Assembly: GCF_001659605.2 (NCBI RefSeq)
Contig: NC_035169.2
Location: forward strand, 16,058,263 to 16,122,262
DNA: 64,000 bases
Direction: 5' to 3'
Source of the DNA: Manihot esculenta
Taxonomy: Eukaryota > Streptophyta > Magnoliopsida > Malpighiales > Euphorbiaceae
Positions 1-9,686 of the stretch are shown piece by piece; the stretch's first letter is position 1, and each line of letters starts with the position of its first letter. Both the position numbers and the translations under genes were made by a program. The notes beneath the pieces were generated by a model. It was not told the DNA's origin. It saw nothing but the letters and a program-made list of their open reading frames with translations, and did no database searches.

Positions 1-310
1 CATATTCTTTAGCTAGAAGTCTAGCCTTGAGTTGAGATGTAAAACCATATGGATTGAATTTGATTACAATAACCAATTTTCATCCCGCAACTTTCTTACT
101 TGGAAGTAAAGTGAATAAAAGCCATGTATGATTATCATCAAGAGCTTTTATCTCCTCAAATATTGTATCATATATACTAACCAAAATGAGATAGGGCCTT
201 TTTTACTATTTTAGGTATGAAAATAGAATCTAAAGAGACAATTAAAGAGCCAAACGAAGGAGATAATTGATCATAGAAAATAAAATTAGCAATAGAACAA
301 GTGGATTTAC
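1..310 (-). pseudogene. Ty1/copia pol relic (IN-RT linker and start of RT)
   Basis: Read on the minus strand this stretch resembles the region between integrase and reverse transcriptase of copia polyproteins, then the RT N-terminus. A recognisable block ends in a motif like LKARLLAKEY, equivalent to the usual LKARLVAKGY of copia RT. Frameshifts and at least two stops interrupt it. The fragment runs off the left window edge, so the catalytic RT motifs are not visible. It covers the same domain as the copia relic at 62558-63900 but differs clearly in sequence, so the two are separate insertions rather than halves of one element. Family call from motif resemblance only. Confidence 0.7.
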
Positions 311-832
311 ATTAGTGTTTACCATTACAAAGATGTTTATTTGAGATCAAACCTAATTATAAACTCAAAAGATTATAAAAAGAGATTGTAAGAGAGAAAT
401 GTGTGAATCATCTAAGGTACTGTATGTTGCATCTACTTTAAACTCTATCTATCAAGATGCTATATTATCCTAACGGATATATAGCAATTGAGCTTTCAAG
501 GTATGCAATGGTCATACAGCCTATTTGTAAAGTATGAAAATTACAAAAAATTTGAAATGAGAGTTGACACACGATGTGTGGGTGGGAGATAAAATAATTT
601 AGGTCTGGATCACCTATATGGGTCAATCTGAATCCATTTGGTGTTAAAAAAAGGAAAAATAAACTAATAATAGTTAACCCAAAAAATAATAGATGCCATT
701 TTCTTAAGAGAAGATAAACATCTTTGTGATTGAGAGAGATAAAAGGCCGTAGCTTTTACATTCCATTTACTACACATTTCTCACAAGAAAATAAGACTTA
801 AATAACAAGGAGAAAAGAAGAAGCATAAGTGC
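311..832. other. Unassigned AT-rich sequence
   Basis: No coding frame, RNA gene or repeat seen elsewhere in the window. It lies upstream of the copia relic in that relic's sense direction, so it may be decayed integrase-end copia sequence, but I could not recognise it. Confidence 0.4.
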
Positions 833-837
833 ATCAT

Positions 838-2918
838 TGATGGGTGTCAAAGCCACCAAAAATAAACTATTTAACTTTCAACAATTAAGAATTATATATA
901 GTGGTAATAGGATCGAATCCACAGAGAATTGACACTATGACTTCTCTAACAATGACTTGGGCAAATCAACAATAAAAGTAAAGTAAGGGGGGATTTTGAT
1001 GATGCAATTAAAACTAAAGCAATATAAGAAAGTAATAATTAAAAGAAGAATAAATTAATGAGAAAAAAAGCTCTAGTTGAAGTATATGATCCATTTCAGT
1101 TTGAGAATTGATCATCGATACTTGAATTCTTTTATTCGTTTCAACAAATTAGTTTTGGTTGTGAAAGACGCTCCACACAACCAAATCTCTTCTTAGGTTT
1201 AGATTAATTAGGAAACGTTCGCTAATTGATCACTAGCTAATAAGTTGTCCAAAGAACGTCATTGGAGGGCTTTTTACTTTTCAACTATCAACAACTTTAA
1301 GAAATAGAGAGACCTAATTCTAACTAAGCAATTGCGTCGTGAATTTGAGTTAGATTATGCAACCTCTTAGTTGTTACACTAATTGTTACTTGTGTTTGAA
1401 CAATCTAAGAAATTACGGACTTAAAGTATTCAGACTAACACTATATTACCTTGCAATTAAGAACAATGGCTCTATTGATCCAAACAACAAAGTAATAATG
1501 ATATGAAGAATCAAATTGCATAAATATTAAAGAATAAAAGATTAAAAATAGAGTTTTAGATCTCTCAATTTATATATAAACTGAAATTTCTCATAACTTC
1601 AACCAGAAATTGTGTATTTAGCCACTCATGACTTGCAAAGAAGATACAAAGAGAAGAAAAGAAAGAAGATAGATTCGGTGCTGGTGCAGGATGCCTTAGT
1701 GCTGCTGTGTGTTTAGAACCCTAGTATATCCCCTTTTAGAATGATAATTTTACTTTGATTTGATTTAGGACTCATCTGTTGAATGTTTTTCTTCATGAAT
1801 GGACTTTCTTGAGTGAAGAAATTCTTTTTGCTGAGAGTTTGATGAGTTTCAAAAGTGTCTTTGGCGTGTTTGAGTTGAATTTGGACTCTTGAATTTTGAA
1901 TTTGAGTTTCCTGCCTTTTCTGCTCGTTCTCTGTCCATGATCATCGATTTGCCCATTGATTTGGGCAAATCGTTTTGGCCAAATCACTGTCTGAAAACTG
2001 TTTCTACAAGACTGGACAGTTCTAGGTAGGGGTGAGCATTCGGTCGGTTCGGTTCAAAACCGAACCGAACCGAATAAACCGAAAACCAAAATTTTAGTGT
2101 TTATGAAAACCGATCCGAACTGATTTTGGTCAGAAAACGAATCGAACCGAATCGGTCTAATTCAGTTCGATTCAGTTCGGTTTGATCGGTTTCGATTTTT
2201 AATAATTTTTTTTTATTTTTTATACTTTATTTTTAATATTTTAAAATTTAATTAAAATATTTTAATCTTAATATGATTTAATTTCTCTATATTATTGAAA
2301 AATTATATTATTATCACTAATCGGTTCGGTTCGATTTTTTCGATTTTTTTCTGATCAAAACCGAACTGAACCGAAATAACCAAAATTTCTGAAATTAAAA
2401 ACCGAACCGAACCGAAATATATAAAAAACCGAACCAAAATTTTAAATCAGTTCGATTCGGTCAGTTTTTTCGGTTTGAACCGAATACTGCTCACCCCTAG
2501 TTCTAGGCTTTCGTACAATCTTCTGTCAATCTGTTGATTTAGGCAAATTGCTCTGGGCAAATTGTTTCTGCAGATCACTTTCGGGTTTTCATGAATTCTG
2601 CCTTCTGTGAAGTTTGTCGATTTGTTCAAATTGATTTGGGCAAATCGATTCTAGGCAAATCAATTCTAAGTAAATCGAAACCTGCAGATCAGCTTCATGC
2701 TTCCAGTTAATTTGTGTGATCCTCTTGGTCAGTCTATGGGTGATTTTCCCAAATTGCTCTGGCCAAATCAATCTTCATGCTTTTTAGGCTATTTTTCACC
2801 AAATCTTTATCTTTCATTATTTTATGCAAAATATGATCAAAAGTACAAAATTAGCTAGAAAATGTATAATTTAGCATCCATAATAATAGGAAAAATGCGC
2901 CTAATTTATGTTCGATTA
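838..2918 (-). repeat. Athila-N1 3' LTR
   Basis: Pairs with 31091-36357 once insertions are removed; both begin near TGATGGGTGTCGAAG (plus-strand view) and end in ATTA/ATCA. It contains a 473-bp MITE. Compared with the other LTR, a short stretch holding the minus-strand TATA box is missing near 1706. The intact equivalent of the Pro-2 target site lies around 1465-1485, confirming that Pro-2 inserted into the partner LTR. Confidence 0.85.
2027..2499. mobile_element. hAT-type MITE
   Basis: A 473-bp element with terminal inverted repeats starting TAGGGGTGAGCA and ending with the inverse (TGCTCACCCCTA). It is flanked by a perfect 8-bp duplication GTTCTAGG at 2019-2026 and 2500-2507. The inner termini are rich in CGGTTCGGTT-type repeats on one side and their complement on the other, and the centre is AT-rich. 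There is no transposase ORF. The 8-bp duplication and TAGGG-type termini fit the hAT superfamily, so it would need a hAT transposase in trans. Confidence 0.9.
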
Positions 2919-3710
2919 AATACCCTCACGCCTAACTTCTTGCTTGTCCTCAAGCAATAAACAACTTAGTCAATCAAGCTTTCTTTTCTTCTTGATCTTA
3001 TTTTTCAATTAACTTACTACCCTAGACTCCTAATTTGAAGCATTGCAGTGTAATGTACATGCACTAAGTTATTCCTCCTTTCCTTGTTTTCTTTCGCCCA
3101 CCGTGGTTGAGAGTTGCCTTCCTCAAGAGAGAGAAAGTTCATTTATTCGTGCACAAATTCTTGTTTAGTTTGACTATGCAACTTTAGGAGTGATCTGCCC
3201 TTCTATTAAGCACTTTTTTCAGCTTTATGTACTTTTATTCTTACTTGAAAAAGTCATCAACCTTTTTACTCGAAGGTGTATATTTGTGATACCTACCCCT
3301 AGTTACTTAGTTGGTCACTTATTCAGGTGGCTACTAGTTCTGTTCATAGTCTTTGACCATTGAAACAAGTTTTTGATTTGTGCTTTGTGCCTTTTAATTG
3401 CAGATTTTTCTTTACTTTTTCACAATGATTTGAGCAAATCAAAACACCAATTTTTGCATGAGTCATTTTCCATTACACATATTTTTAGGTTTATTATTCT
3501 CTCTTAACCACGATGAACTTAAATATTCAATTCAAAAAGAAACTCCCAAATTGAATGCAACTCACTGCAAGTGATTCAATTTAGGTTTAAAGAGTTGGTA
3601 AATCAATAGGGTCATGAGAAAGGAGGCTCATTTTTAACCTAGCTATCATGCTGAGTAAAGCAAGAACATAAGAACATAAAAAAAAAAATCATATACCTAA
3701 ATTTTTCTAG
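2919..3710 (-). other. Athila-N1 polypurine tract and 3' non-coding region
   Basis: The segment next to the 3' LTR (2919-2935) is a degraded version of the CCCCCACACCTA block (minus-strand PPT) seen in the other two Athila families. It is followed by the conserved TTGTCCTCAAG block near 2943-2955. The rest is alignable by eye to non-coding sequence at 7110-7830 in Athila-A and 38120-38870 in Athila-N2. No ORF. It stops abruptly at the captured gene fragment. Confidence 0.7.
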
Positions 3711-4345
3711 GTATGCCTATCAAAAGGTTTGGGTGCACCAGTTGGATCAGTTGTAGCAGGTTCAAAAAGCTTTATTGCAAAGGTAGTAAATAAATATTTC
3801 CTTTCATGGGGAATGCTTGCTTTTTTCCCTCATTGAGAGTAGACTCAAACACTTAGTACTGTTCTTCTTTAGGCAAGAATTCTCAAGAAAACATTAGGAG
3901 GTGGGATGAGACAGGTTGGAATCCTTTGTGCTGCTGCTTTAGTTGCCATACAAGAGAATGTTAGAAAGCTTGAGGATGATCACAAAAAAGCCAAGACGCT
4001 CGCGGGTTAACATCTATATGCTTGATTTTATCTCTATCTTCTTGCTGAAAAGGGGTTAATCTAATTCTGCAAATTTATGGATTTCTCTCTTCAGAGGGAC
4101 TGAATCAGATTAAAGGACTAAGAGTGGATGTCGCTGCCGTCGAAACCAACATTGTAAGTGTGACTGTTACCTGTGTTCCAAATTGCACCAGTTGTTGCTC
4201 CATTACATTCGATGAAAATTTCAGTCTGACATGCAATTCATCAAAATATATTATTGATCAAGTTGTCACAAGCTGATCTGTATCAATTGACCAGGTATAT
4301 TTGGAGATAGAAGAAGGCTCAAGATATACAACAGAAACTCTACGC
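3711..4345 (+). pseudogene. THA1: Captured fragment of a threonine aldolase gene (4 exons, 3 introns)
   Basis: Four plus-strand exons join in frame with no stops: 3711-3782, 3873-4005, 4095-4153 and 4295-4345. All three introns have GT...AG ends and all junction phases fit. Seen in the exons: VCLSKGLGAPVGSV, KTLGGGMRQVGILCAAALVA, EGLNQIKGLRVDVAAVETNI and IEEGSR. These are signature stretches of plant L-threonine aldolase, a cytosolic PLP enzyme converting threonine to glycine and acetaldehyde; the SKGLGAPVGS lysine region is the PLP-binding part. Only a central to C-terminal piece is present; the N-terminus, start codon and C-terminal end are missing. It lies antisense to Athila-N1, between its 3' non-coding region and protease remnant, where other Athila elements carry RT, IN and the downstream ORF. 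Retained introns mean capture from genomic DNA, not spliced mRNA. Which paralogue (THA1 or THA2) is uncertain. Confidence 0.87.
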
Positions 4346-4895
4346 ACTAAAACATCTTCTAAGACACCTTTGGGGTAAACAATAGACCTATCAGCCAGTT
4401 GAATAACATGCTGGTGCTTTTAAGTGTGCCTGCATTTAATGAATCATAGATGGAAAAAGGCATAACATTGATTGATGCCCCAAGGTCACACATGACTTTC
4501 TTTATTCCCACATTACCTATATTGCATGAAACAATAAGCATACCTCTATCTTTGCACTTGGCTGGAAGCTTCCTTTGAATGACAGCCAAAACACATTCCT
4601 TTACACTTACCTTCTCATGTTTAGCAAGCTTCCTAATGTTGGTGCATAACTCCTTCAAGAATTTAGCATACCTTGGTATTTGTTTGACAGCATCAAGGAA
4701 AGGCATATTCATCTCCACTTTGTGAAAGGTTTCAAATATTTCTTTTTCTTCTTTTTCTTTTTGAGATCTTGCAAACCTTTTTGGAAAGGGAGGTGGAATT
4801 TTGAACTTTTCTTTAGGTTGCTTTTCTGCTTTCTTTTCCTTTTGACTGGTTTTTGCTTGGACTATCGATTTGGGCAAATTGACTCTGTTGGGCAA
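4346..4895 (-). pseudogene. Athila-N1 aspartic protease remnant
   Basis: An open minus-strand frame of 178 codons (4359-4895) has the Athila protease region, including the active-site motif CDLGASINVMP, preceded by a basic, proline-rich stretch (KIPPPFPKRF) that links gag to PR. It parallels 26677-27300 in Athila-A. The frame breaks off at about 4346, where the next sequence is the threonine aldolase fragment, so the C-terminal third of the protease and all downstream pol are gone. The upstream gag continuation is out of frame. Confidence 0.8.
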
Positions 4896-5684
4896 ATATG
4901 CTTGTCTGTCGATTTGACCAGTGATTTGGGCAAATCGATGCCCTGGGTCACCACTCGATAGCTCCTTTTTAGCAGTCTGTTCATGCGTTTGGGTAAATCG
5001 ATGCTATGATCTGTCAGTCTAAAGCTCTTTCCCACTTCTCAAGGTGATGGCACTAGCATTTTGTTTTGGGTTAATCTCTGTTTGGGAAGGTAATTTCCCT
5101 TGCGATTCTAGCTTACTCATAGAGGTGGCCATTTGACTCATTTGTTATTCAAGGTTTTGCACTGTGTTTGCTAAAGATTTCACGATCTTTTCAAGGGGTA
5201 TGTTGGATTTCTGAGGTGCTGCTTGGACTGAATTTCTTTATTGATAATTTTGATATTGATTTGCCCTAACATAAATGAAGTTTAGGTGCTCCCTCCAACA
5301 TGGGTTGTAGGTGTTAGAGTAGGGATCATATCTTCGTTGGCCATTAAATTCTCCAACCGCATTGACTTGCTGGTCCTCTTCTTGAAGGTAGGACATAGGC
5401 TAGTTGGATGTCCTACATTTGCACATATTCCATATGGCCTTATTTGCTGAATTTGTTGAGGTTGTCCTACGACAAGGCTACGAACAACAGAGGTTAGAGC
5501 AGAAATTTAGAAAGCTAAGGAAGAAGTACTTATCTCATTTACTCTGCTTGGGAGTTGTCTTTGATCTCCATATTGCTTTGAGGCTGCTAGCATTGTGGAA
5601 ATTAGGTCTCTTATTGCTTGAGGTGTTTTTGTCTTCAATTGATCCTCCACACGTTGCATCAATAAATTTCCTTTCCGAAGGTAA
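4896..5684 (-). pseudogene. Athila-N1 gag C-terminal remnant
   Basis: Minus-strand sequence matching the Athila gag C-terminal part at 27300-28200 (regions corresponding to QMATSMSKLESQ, RRYDPY and LPSERKFIDA). Several frameshifts and stops leave only short open pieces (for example 5535-5732, which crosses into the nested LTR). Palindromic GATTTGGGCAAATC-type motifs lie at 4863-5003. Athila-A inserted at 5685-5689 and the gag resumes at 30232. Confidence 0.7.
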
Positions 5685-5689
5685 CAAAC

Positions 5690-7102
5690 TGATAGCTGTT
5701 GTCAAAACCGTAAAAAATAAACCTATTATCAATCAACAAAATAATTTATAGATAGTGGCAATAGGGTCGAACCACAGGAATTTGACATTAAAGATCTTCC
5801 TAATTATGACTTGGACAAGTAAATAAAATAAAAATAAAAAGAGGGGGGTTTGTTGTGATGATAATGAATTAAAACTAAATAGTAAGAGAAAGCAATAATT
5901 TAAAAAGATCATTAAATCAATGGGAGAAAAGCTCTAATTGAAGTATGGATCTATTTCAGCTGTTTAGAATTGACCATTGATTCTTTGATACCCCTATTTA
6001 TTTCAATAAATTAGTTTAGGTTGTAGAAAACGCTTCTCACAACCAAATTCCTCCTTAGTTTTAGTTTGATTAGGAAACCTTCGCTAATCAATCACTAGTT
6101 AACAAATTGCCAAGGGACGTCCTTGGGGTTTTTTACTTTTCAACTGTTAACTGCATTAAGACTTAGAAAAACCTAATTCTAACCTTGCCAACTGCGTGGT
6201 CAAGTTTAGATTATGCAACCAAGTGTGCTTGTGTTCAAACAATCTAAGCAATTACGAACCTAAATTATTTAAACTAAAATCACTTATGCAATTAAAAGCA
6301 ACAGGCCTTAATTGATTCTAATAACAAAGCAATAATAGCATGAAGATCAAGTTGCATAAATATTGAAGAATAGAAGCTTAACAATGGAGTTTTAAATCTC
6401 CCAATTCATCACAAAACTAAAATTTCCCAACTTCAACTAGAAAAGAAGATGTTTAGCCACTCATGGTGGACAAAAATACACAAAAAGAAAGAAGAAAAGT
6501 AGAAGAAGAGAGCTGCTATGTTGCTTGCTAAATTTTTGCAGAAAATCCGACTCCCCCCTTGCTGGTTTGTGGCTGTCTCCCTTTATAGGTGAAGAGTCCT
6601 AGTCCAATTAGGATTTGAAATCCTAATTTGACTTGGTCTTTTGTAGTCTTTTATTTCTTCTTTTCTTTTGTATTTAAACATGAATAAATCTTCTTCTTGG
6701 AGAAAGTCCTTCTTAGGAGTGACTCTTAGAGATGTCATAGGATTGGTCTTGTGGTGTTTGAAGTAGGATAGGACTCCAACACTTTTGAAATTCTGATTTT
6801 TCCTTTTTCCCGCACTGCTGTCCCTGTCTGCGTCAGTTTGATTTGGGCAGTTGATTTGCCCAAATCGCTTGCTCAGATCATTTCTGCAAGTCAGTCCCAG
6901 ATTTCTGCTTTAGCTTCCTGCGAGTGATTTGGCCAAATCACTTTGACCCAATCAATTTTTCAGCTTTTTCTGCAATTTTTCTCCAAGTCTCCAGTTTTCT
7001 CCTTTTCTGTAAAAACATCATAAAAACATGAATTAAACTAGAAAAATGTGTAATTAAACAGTAATAAAGATAATAAAAATGTGGCTAAATTATGCTTGAT
7101 CA
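5690..7102 (-). repeat. Athila-A 3' LTR
   Basis: A 1413-bp LTR that starts TGATAGC and ends GCTTGATCA in the plus-strand view. It matches 29079-30231 but keeps about 255 bp (near 6544-6797) missing from the 5' copy. That segment includes a minus-strand TATA box at 6581-6588. Palindromic motif clusters lie at 6837-6890 and 6922-6957. Confidence 0.92.
6581..6588 (-). promoter_or_regulatory. TATA box of the Athila-A LTR
   Basis: Minus-strand CCTATAAAGG in the middle of the 3' LTR, at the position expected for the U3/R boundary. The corresponding segment is deleted from the 5' LTR. Confidence 0.6.
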
Positions 7103-7116
7103 AATACCCCCCACAC
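7103..7116 (-). other. Athila-A polypurine tract
   Basis: Minus-strand purine-rich run GTGTGGGGGGTATT directly abutting the 3' LTR; it primes plus-strand DNA synthesis in LTR elements. A similar tract lies at 8015-8030. Confidence 0.75.
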
Positions 7117-8139
7117 CTAGCCTTTTGTTTGTCCTCAAGCAACAAATAACTTAGTCAATAAAGCCCTTTTTTCTTTTGAGCCTAAGTACCACTTAATCAG
7201 CCCCCCTAGACTCCCAAATTGAAGCACTACAGTGTAGAGTACATGCATTAAGGTTGTCCTCTTTTTCCTTGTTTCCTTTCACCCACCATAGCCAAGAGAA
7301 AGGTTTTTTTTTTTATTTATTTGATCATGCTTTATTCTTTCATTTTAGGCTTAATGCAACCCCTAAGAGTGACTTGCCTCCTTCAAAGCATTTTTATTCA
7401 ACAACACTTTTTATTCTTGCCTGAAAGAGTCACCAACCTTTTTACGCGAAAATGCATATTGGTGATACCCACTCTCGGTTACTCAGTTGGTCACTTGTTC
7501 AAGTGGCTACTAGCTCTGTTCATAATCTTTGACCTCGAAACAGGTTATGTTTTGTGCTTATTGATTTTGCTGAATTTTTCTTTTTTCTTTTCTTTTTTCT
7601 TTTTTCTTTTCTTTTTTCTTTTCATAATAATTTGGGCAAATCAGCTCACAGAGAGTTACACTAACTTTTTATTGCATGTATTTATATTTTTCCTTTGACC
7701 ATAGTAAGTTTAAAGATCCAATTTAAGAGAAAAACTCCCTAAATGAAGGTAACACAATGTAAATGATTCAATTTAGGCTTAAAGGGTTGGAAAATTTAAT
7801 GGGGTCATAAGATATTTAACTTTGTTATCTATGCTAGTAGAGCAAAGGCTAAAAAAAAATCTGTCTGTGTGCATGTGTGCAGAAGTGAATATGAGTGCAA
7901 AAAGAATTGTGAGTGAGAAAAAAAATTGGTGTGTGTAAAAGGGTAAAAAGATGCAGAAAAAAGACAAAAAGATAGCAAAAGATAGCAAAGAATAGTGCAA
8001 AAATATTCCCCAGTACCCCCACACCTAGTACAAACATTGTCCTTAATGTAAAACATATAAAGAAAAATAATAAGAGTGAAAGGGACTTCCTGGCCTGTAG
8101 GTGATTTGGTCAGTGATTTGGGCAAATCACTCGGCCAAA
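7117..8139 (-). other. Athila-A 3' non-coding region with a second PPT-like tract
   Basis: No convincing ORF; the open frames here come from T/C-rich low complexity (7566-7622 is a run of TTTTC-type repeats). At 8015-8050 the plus strand reads CCCCCACACCTA followed by a TTGTCCTTAA-type block, repeating the module next to the LTR at 7103-7140. Athila-N2 has the same arrangement at 38108 and 39012. Confidence 0.6.
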
Positions 8140-9683
8140 TCACTGGCTGTCATGGTCTGTGGGCAGAAAATTGTCCACCAGCAGTTGCAGTAGGTGCTCC
8201 ATGTGCTGCATTCTGTCTTCGATTCTACTGAGACGAGCCTCTACTGTCTGGTCTTGAGGTGCTTCGTGTGGTACCTCATCTGCTTCTTGTTGTGGTGCCT
8301 CTGGAGGTGCCTCTTCTACTGGTTCCTCTACTGCCACCTCTGCTGTCTCCTCTGCTGGTTCTTCTGCTAGAGCAGGGTGTTGAGAGGTTGTTGGCTGGTT
8401 GGCTATCTTCTTCTTGAATACACGCTCATGGCGTGGTGTGATGGGTCCTGCAGGTGCAATAGAAAAAACTTCCCCATTTTTCGAAGCAACCCCATATCAT
8501 CCAAAGTGCAAAGGTCAGTGTGTGTAGAGTGCAATAATTTTAGATTCACTGCTATAGAAGTGATAATGGCCAAGGATCAGGGGGTGGTGATATTTGATGG
8601 TGCTGGAGAGCTGCGTGGCAACCCAGTAGCCCAAGTGAAGTTTCTGGTTTGTGGACATACTCCAAAGAATGTATAACTTTGTTTTGGTCAGGATGTTGGG
8701 TGCATCCTTCCTCCTAGAAAATACATATGCTAAGAACCTGTGTAAATACTTAAGGTAGGGATTTCTGATGTACAGGTCTTTGGATTTTGTGGGTGAGTAC
8801 GTGTCAGGTGGGTTGTTACACAATTCCTCATAAGCAGTGCCGGGATTGAACTCAATGGGAAAATCCCAGGTGGAATCAGGGCATTCACAGCCCATGGCAA
8901 TACTGAACTCATGCAGGGACAAGCAAAATCGCTGTCCTAACAGCCTAAATCCAACAGTGTCTGGTGTGTGCAGTGTAGTCATGGCTGACTTGTCAAAATA
9001 GAATATGGTGAAGAACTCATGAATGAGCTCAGTGAAGGCAGGCATGTGTAGGTAGAAGAAAGTGTGCCATCCAGTTGTATCAACAAAAGAACGTACCTGT
9101 TCTTGAAGTCCTAGTGCTTCAAGTGTGCTGTGGTGGATGAACTTACCTGGGTGGTATGGTAGAGAAGAGACCCTGTCCAGCCTGGAGCGTTCGGATGGCT
9201 TGTTGAAGGTCAGCGCCTTTGTCACATGGTCTGGGTTTGCTGGTTTGGGCAAATCACTGGGTAGATCGCTGGGCAAGTTGCCTTCGTCGTGGCTCATAGG
9301 AGATGTGTTTGGTGCATCACTAAGGACTTCTGGCTGTCGCTTTGGGCTCGGCGGTGGTGATGATGAAGGCGTTCTTAGTCTCTTATGTCCATAGCTGGTG
9401 GAAGGGGTATTTTCTAGAAGCATTTCGTCTCCAGGGGTGTCTGTCGCGACGGTCTGTGTGGCAGGTGGTGGGGCAATCATCGATGCCCTAGTTCGTTGTG
9501 ATAGGTCTGGGCGACTGGTCTTTCAATGTTTCTAGTCTGTGCTTCCTCGGCCGTTCCTGTGTTGGCATTGTCGGCGATGGGAGGAGGGTTGTTCATGGCC
9601 TCCTCGTCACTGTCAGTGGGAATGCGAATAGGTCTGGGCATCCCGCGCTTCCTCCACATGCTAGGGCCGCCGATGGCTATCAT
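8140..9683 (-). pseudogene. Athila-A downstream ORF (ATHILA ORF-1-like protein), broken
   Basis: Downstream of pol, Athila elements carry an ORF of unknown function (ATHILA/plant-transposon-protein families, sometimes discussed as env-like). Here the largest open piece is 8515-9480, with conserved-looking stretches such as STLEALGLQEQVRSF and LHEFSIAMGCECP. A proline/serine-rich N-terminal part (9477-9683) is in a different frame. The C-terminal Glu/Pro/Ala-rich part ending in MEHLLQLLVDNFLP is at 8140-8337, after further breaks. The first codons were cut off by Tekay-A and are found at 22981-23015. No transmembrane segment or signal peptide is obvious, so an envelope role is not supported. 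Confidence 0.75.
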
Positions 9684-9686
9684 CTT

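Noticed and set aside
3711..4345. Functional threonine aldolase gene
   Set aside because: Only the central to C-terminal exons are present, cut at both ends by retrotransposon sequence, with no start or stop codon.
7321..7698. 125-codon plus-strand membrane-protein-like ORF
   Set aside because: The hydrophobicity comes from a TTTTC low-complexity run in the Athila-A 3' non-coding region; there is no homologous conservation in the other Athila families.
8140..9683. Envelope protein
   Set aside because: Athila downstream ORFs are sometimes called env-like, but no signal peptide, membrane segment or fusion motif is visible here.
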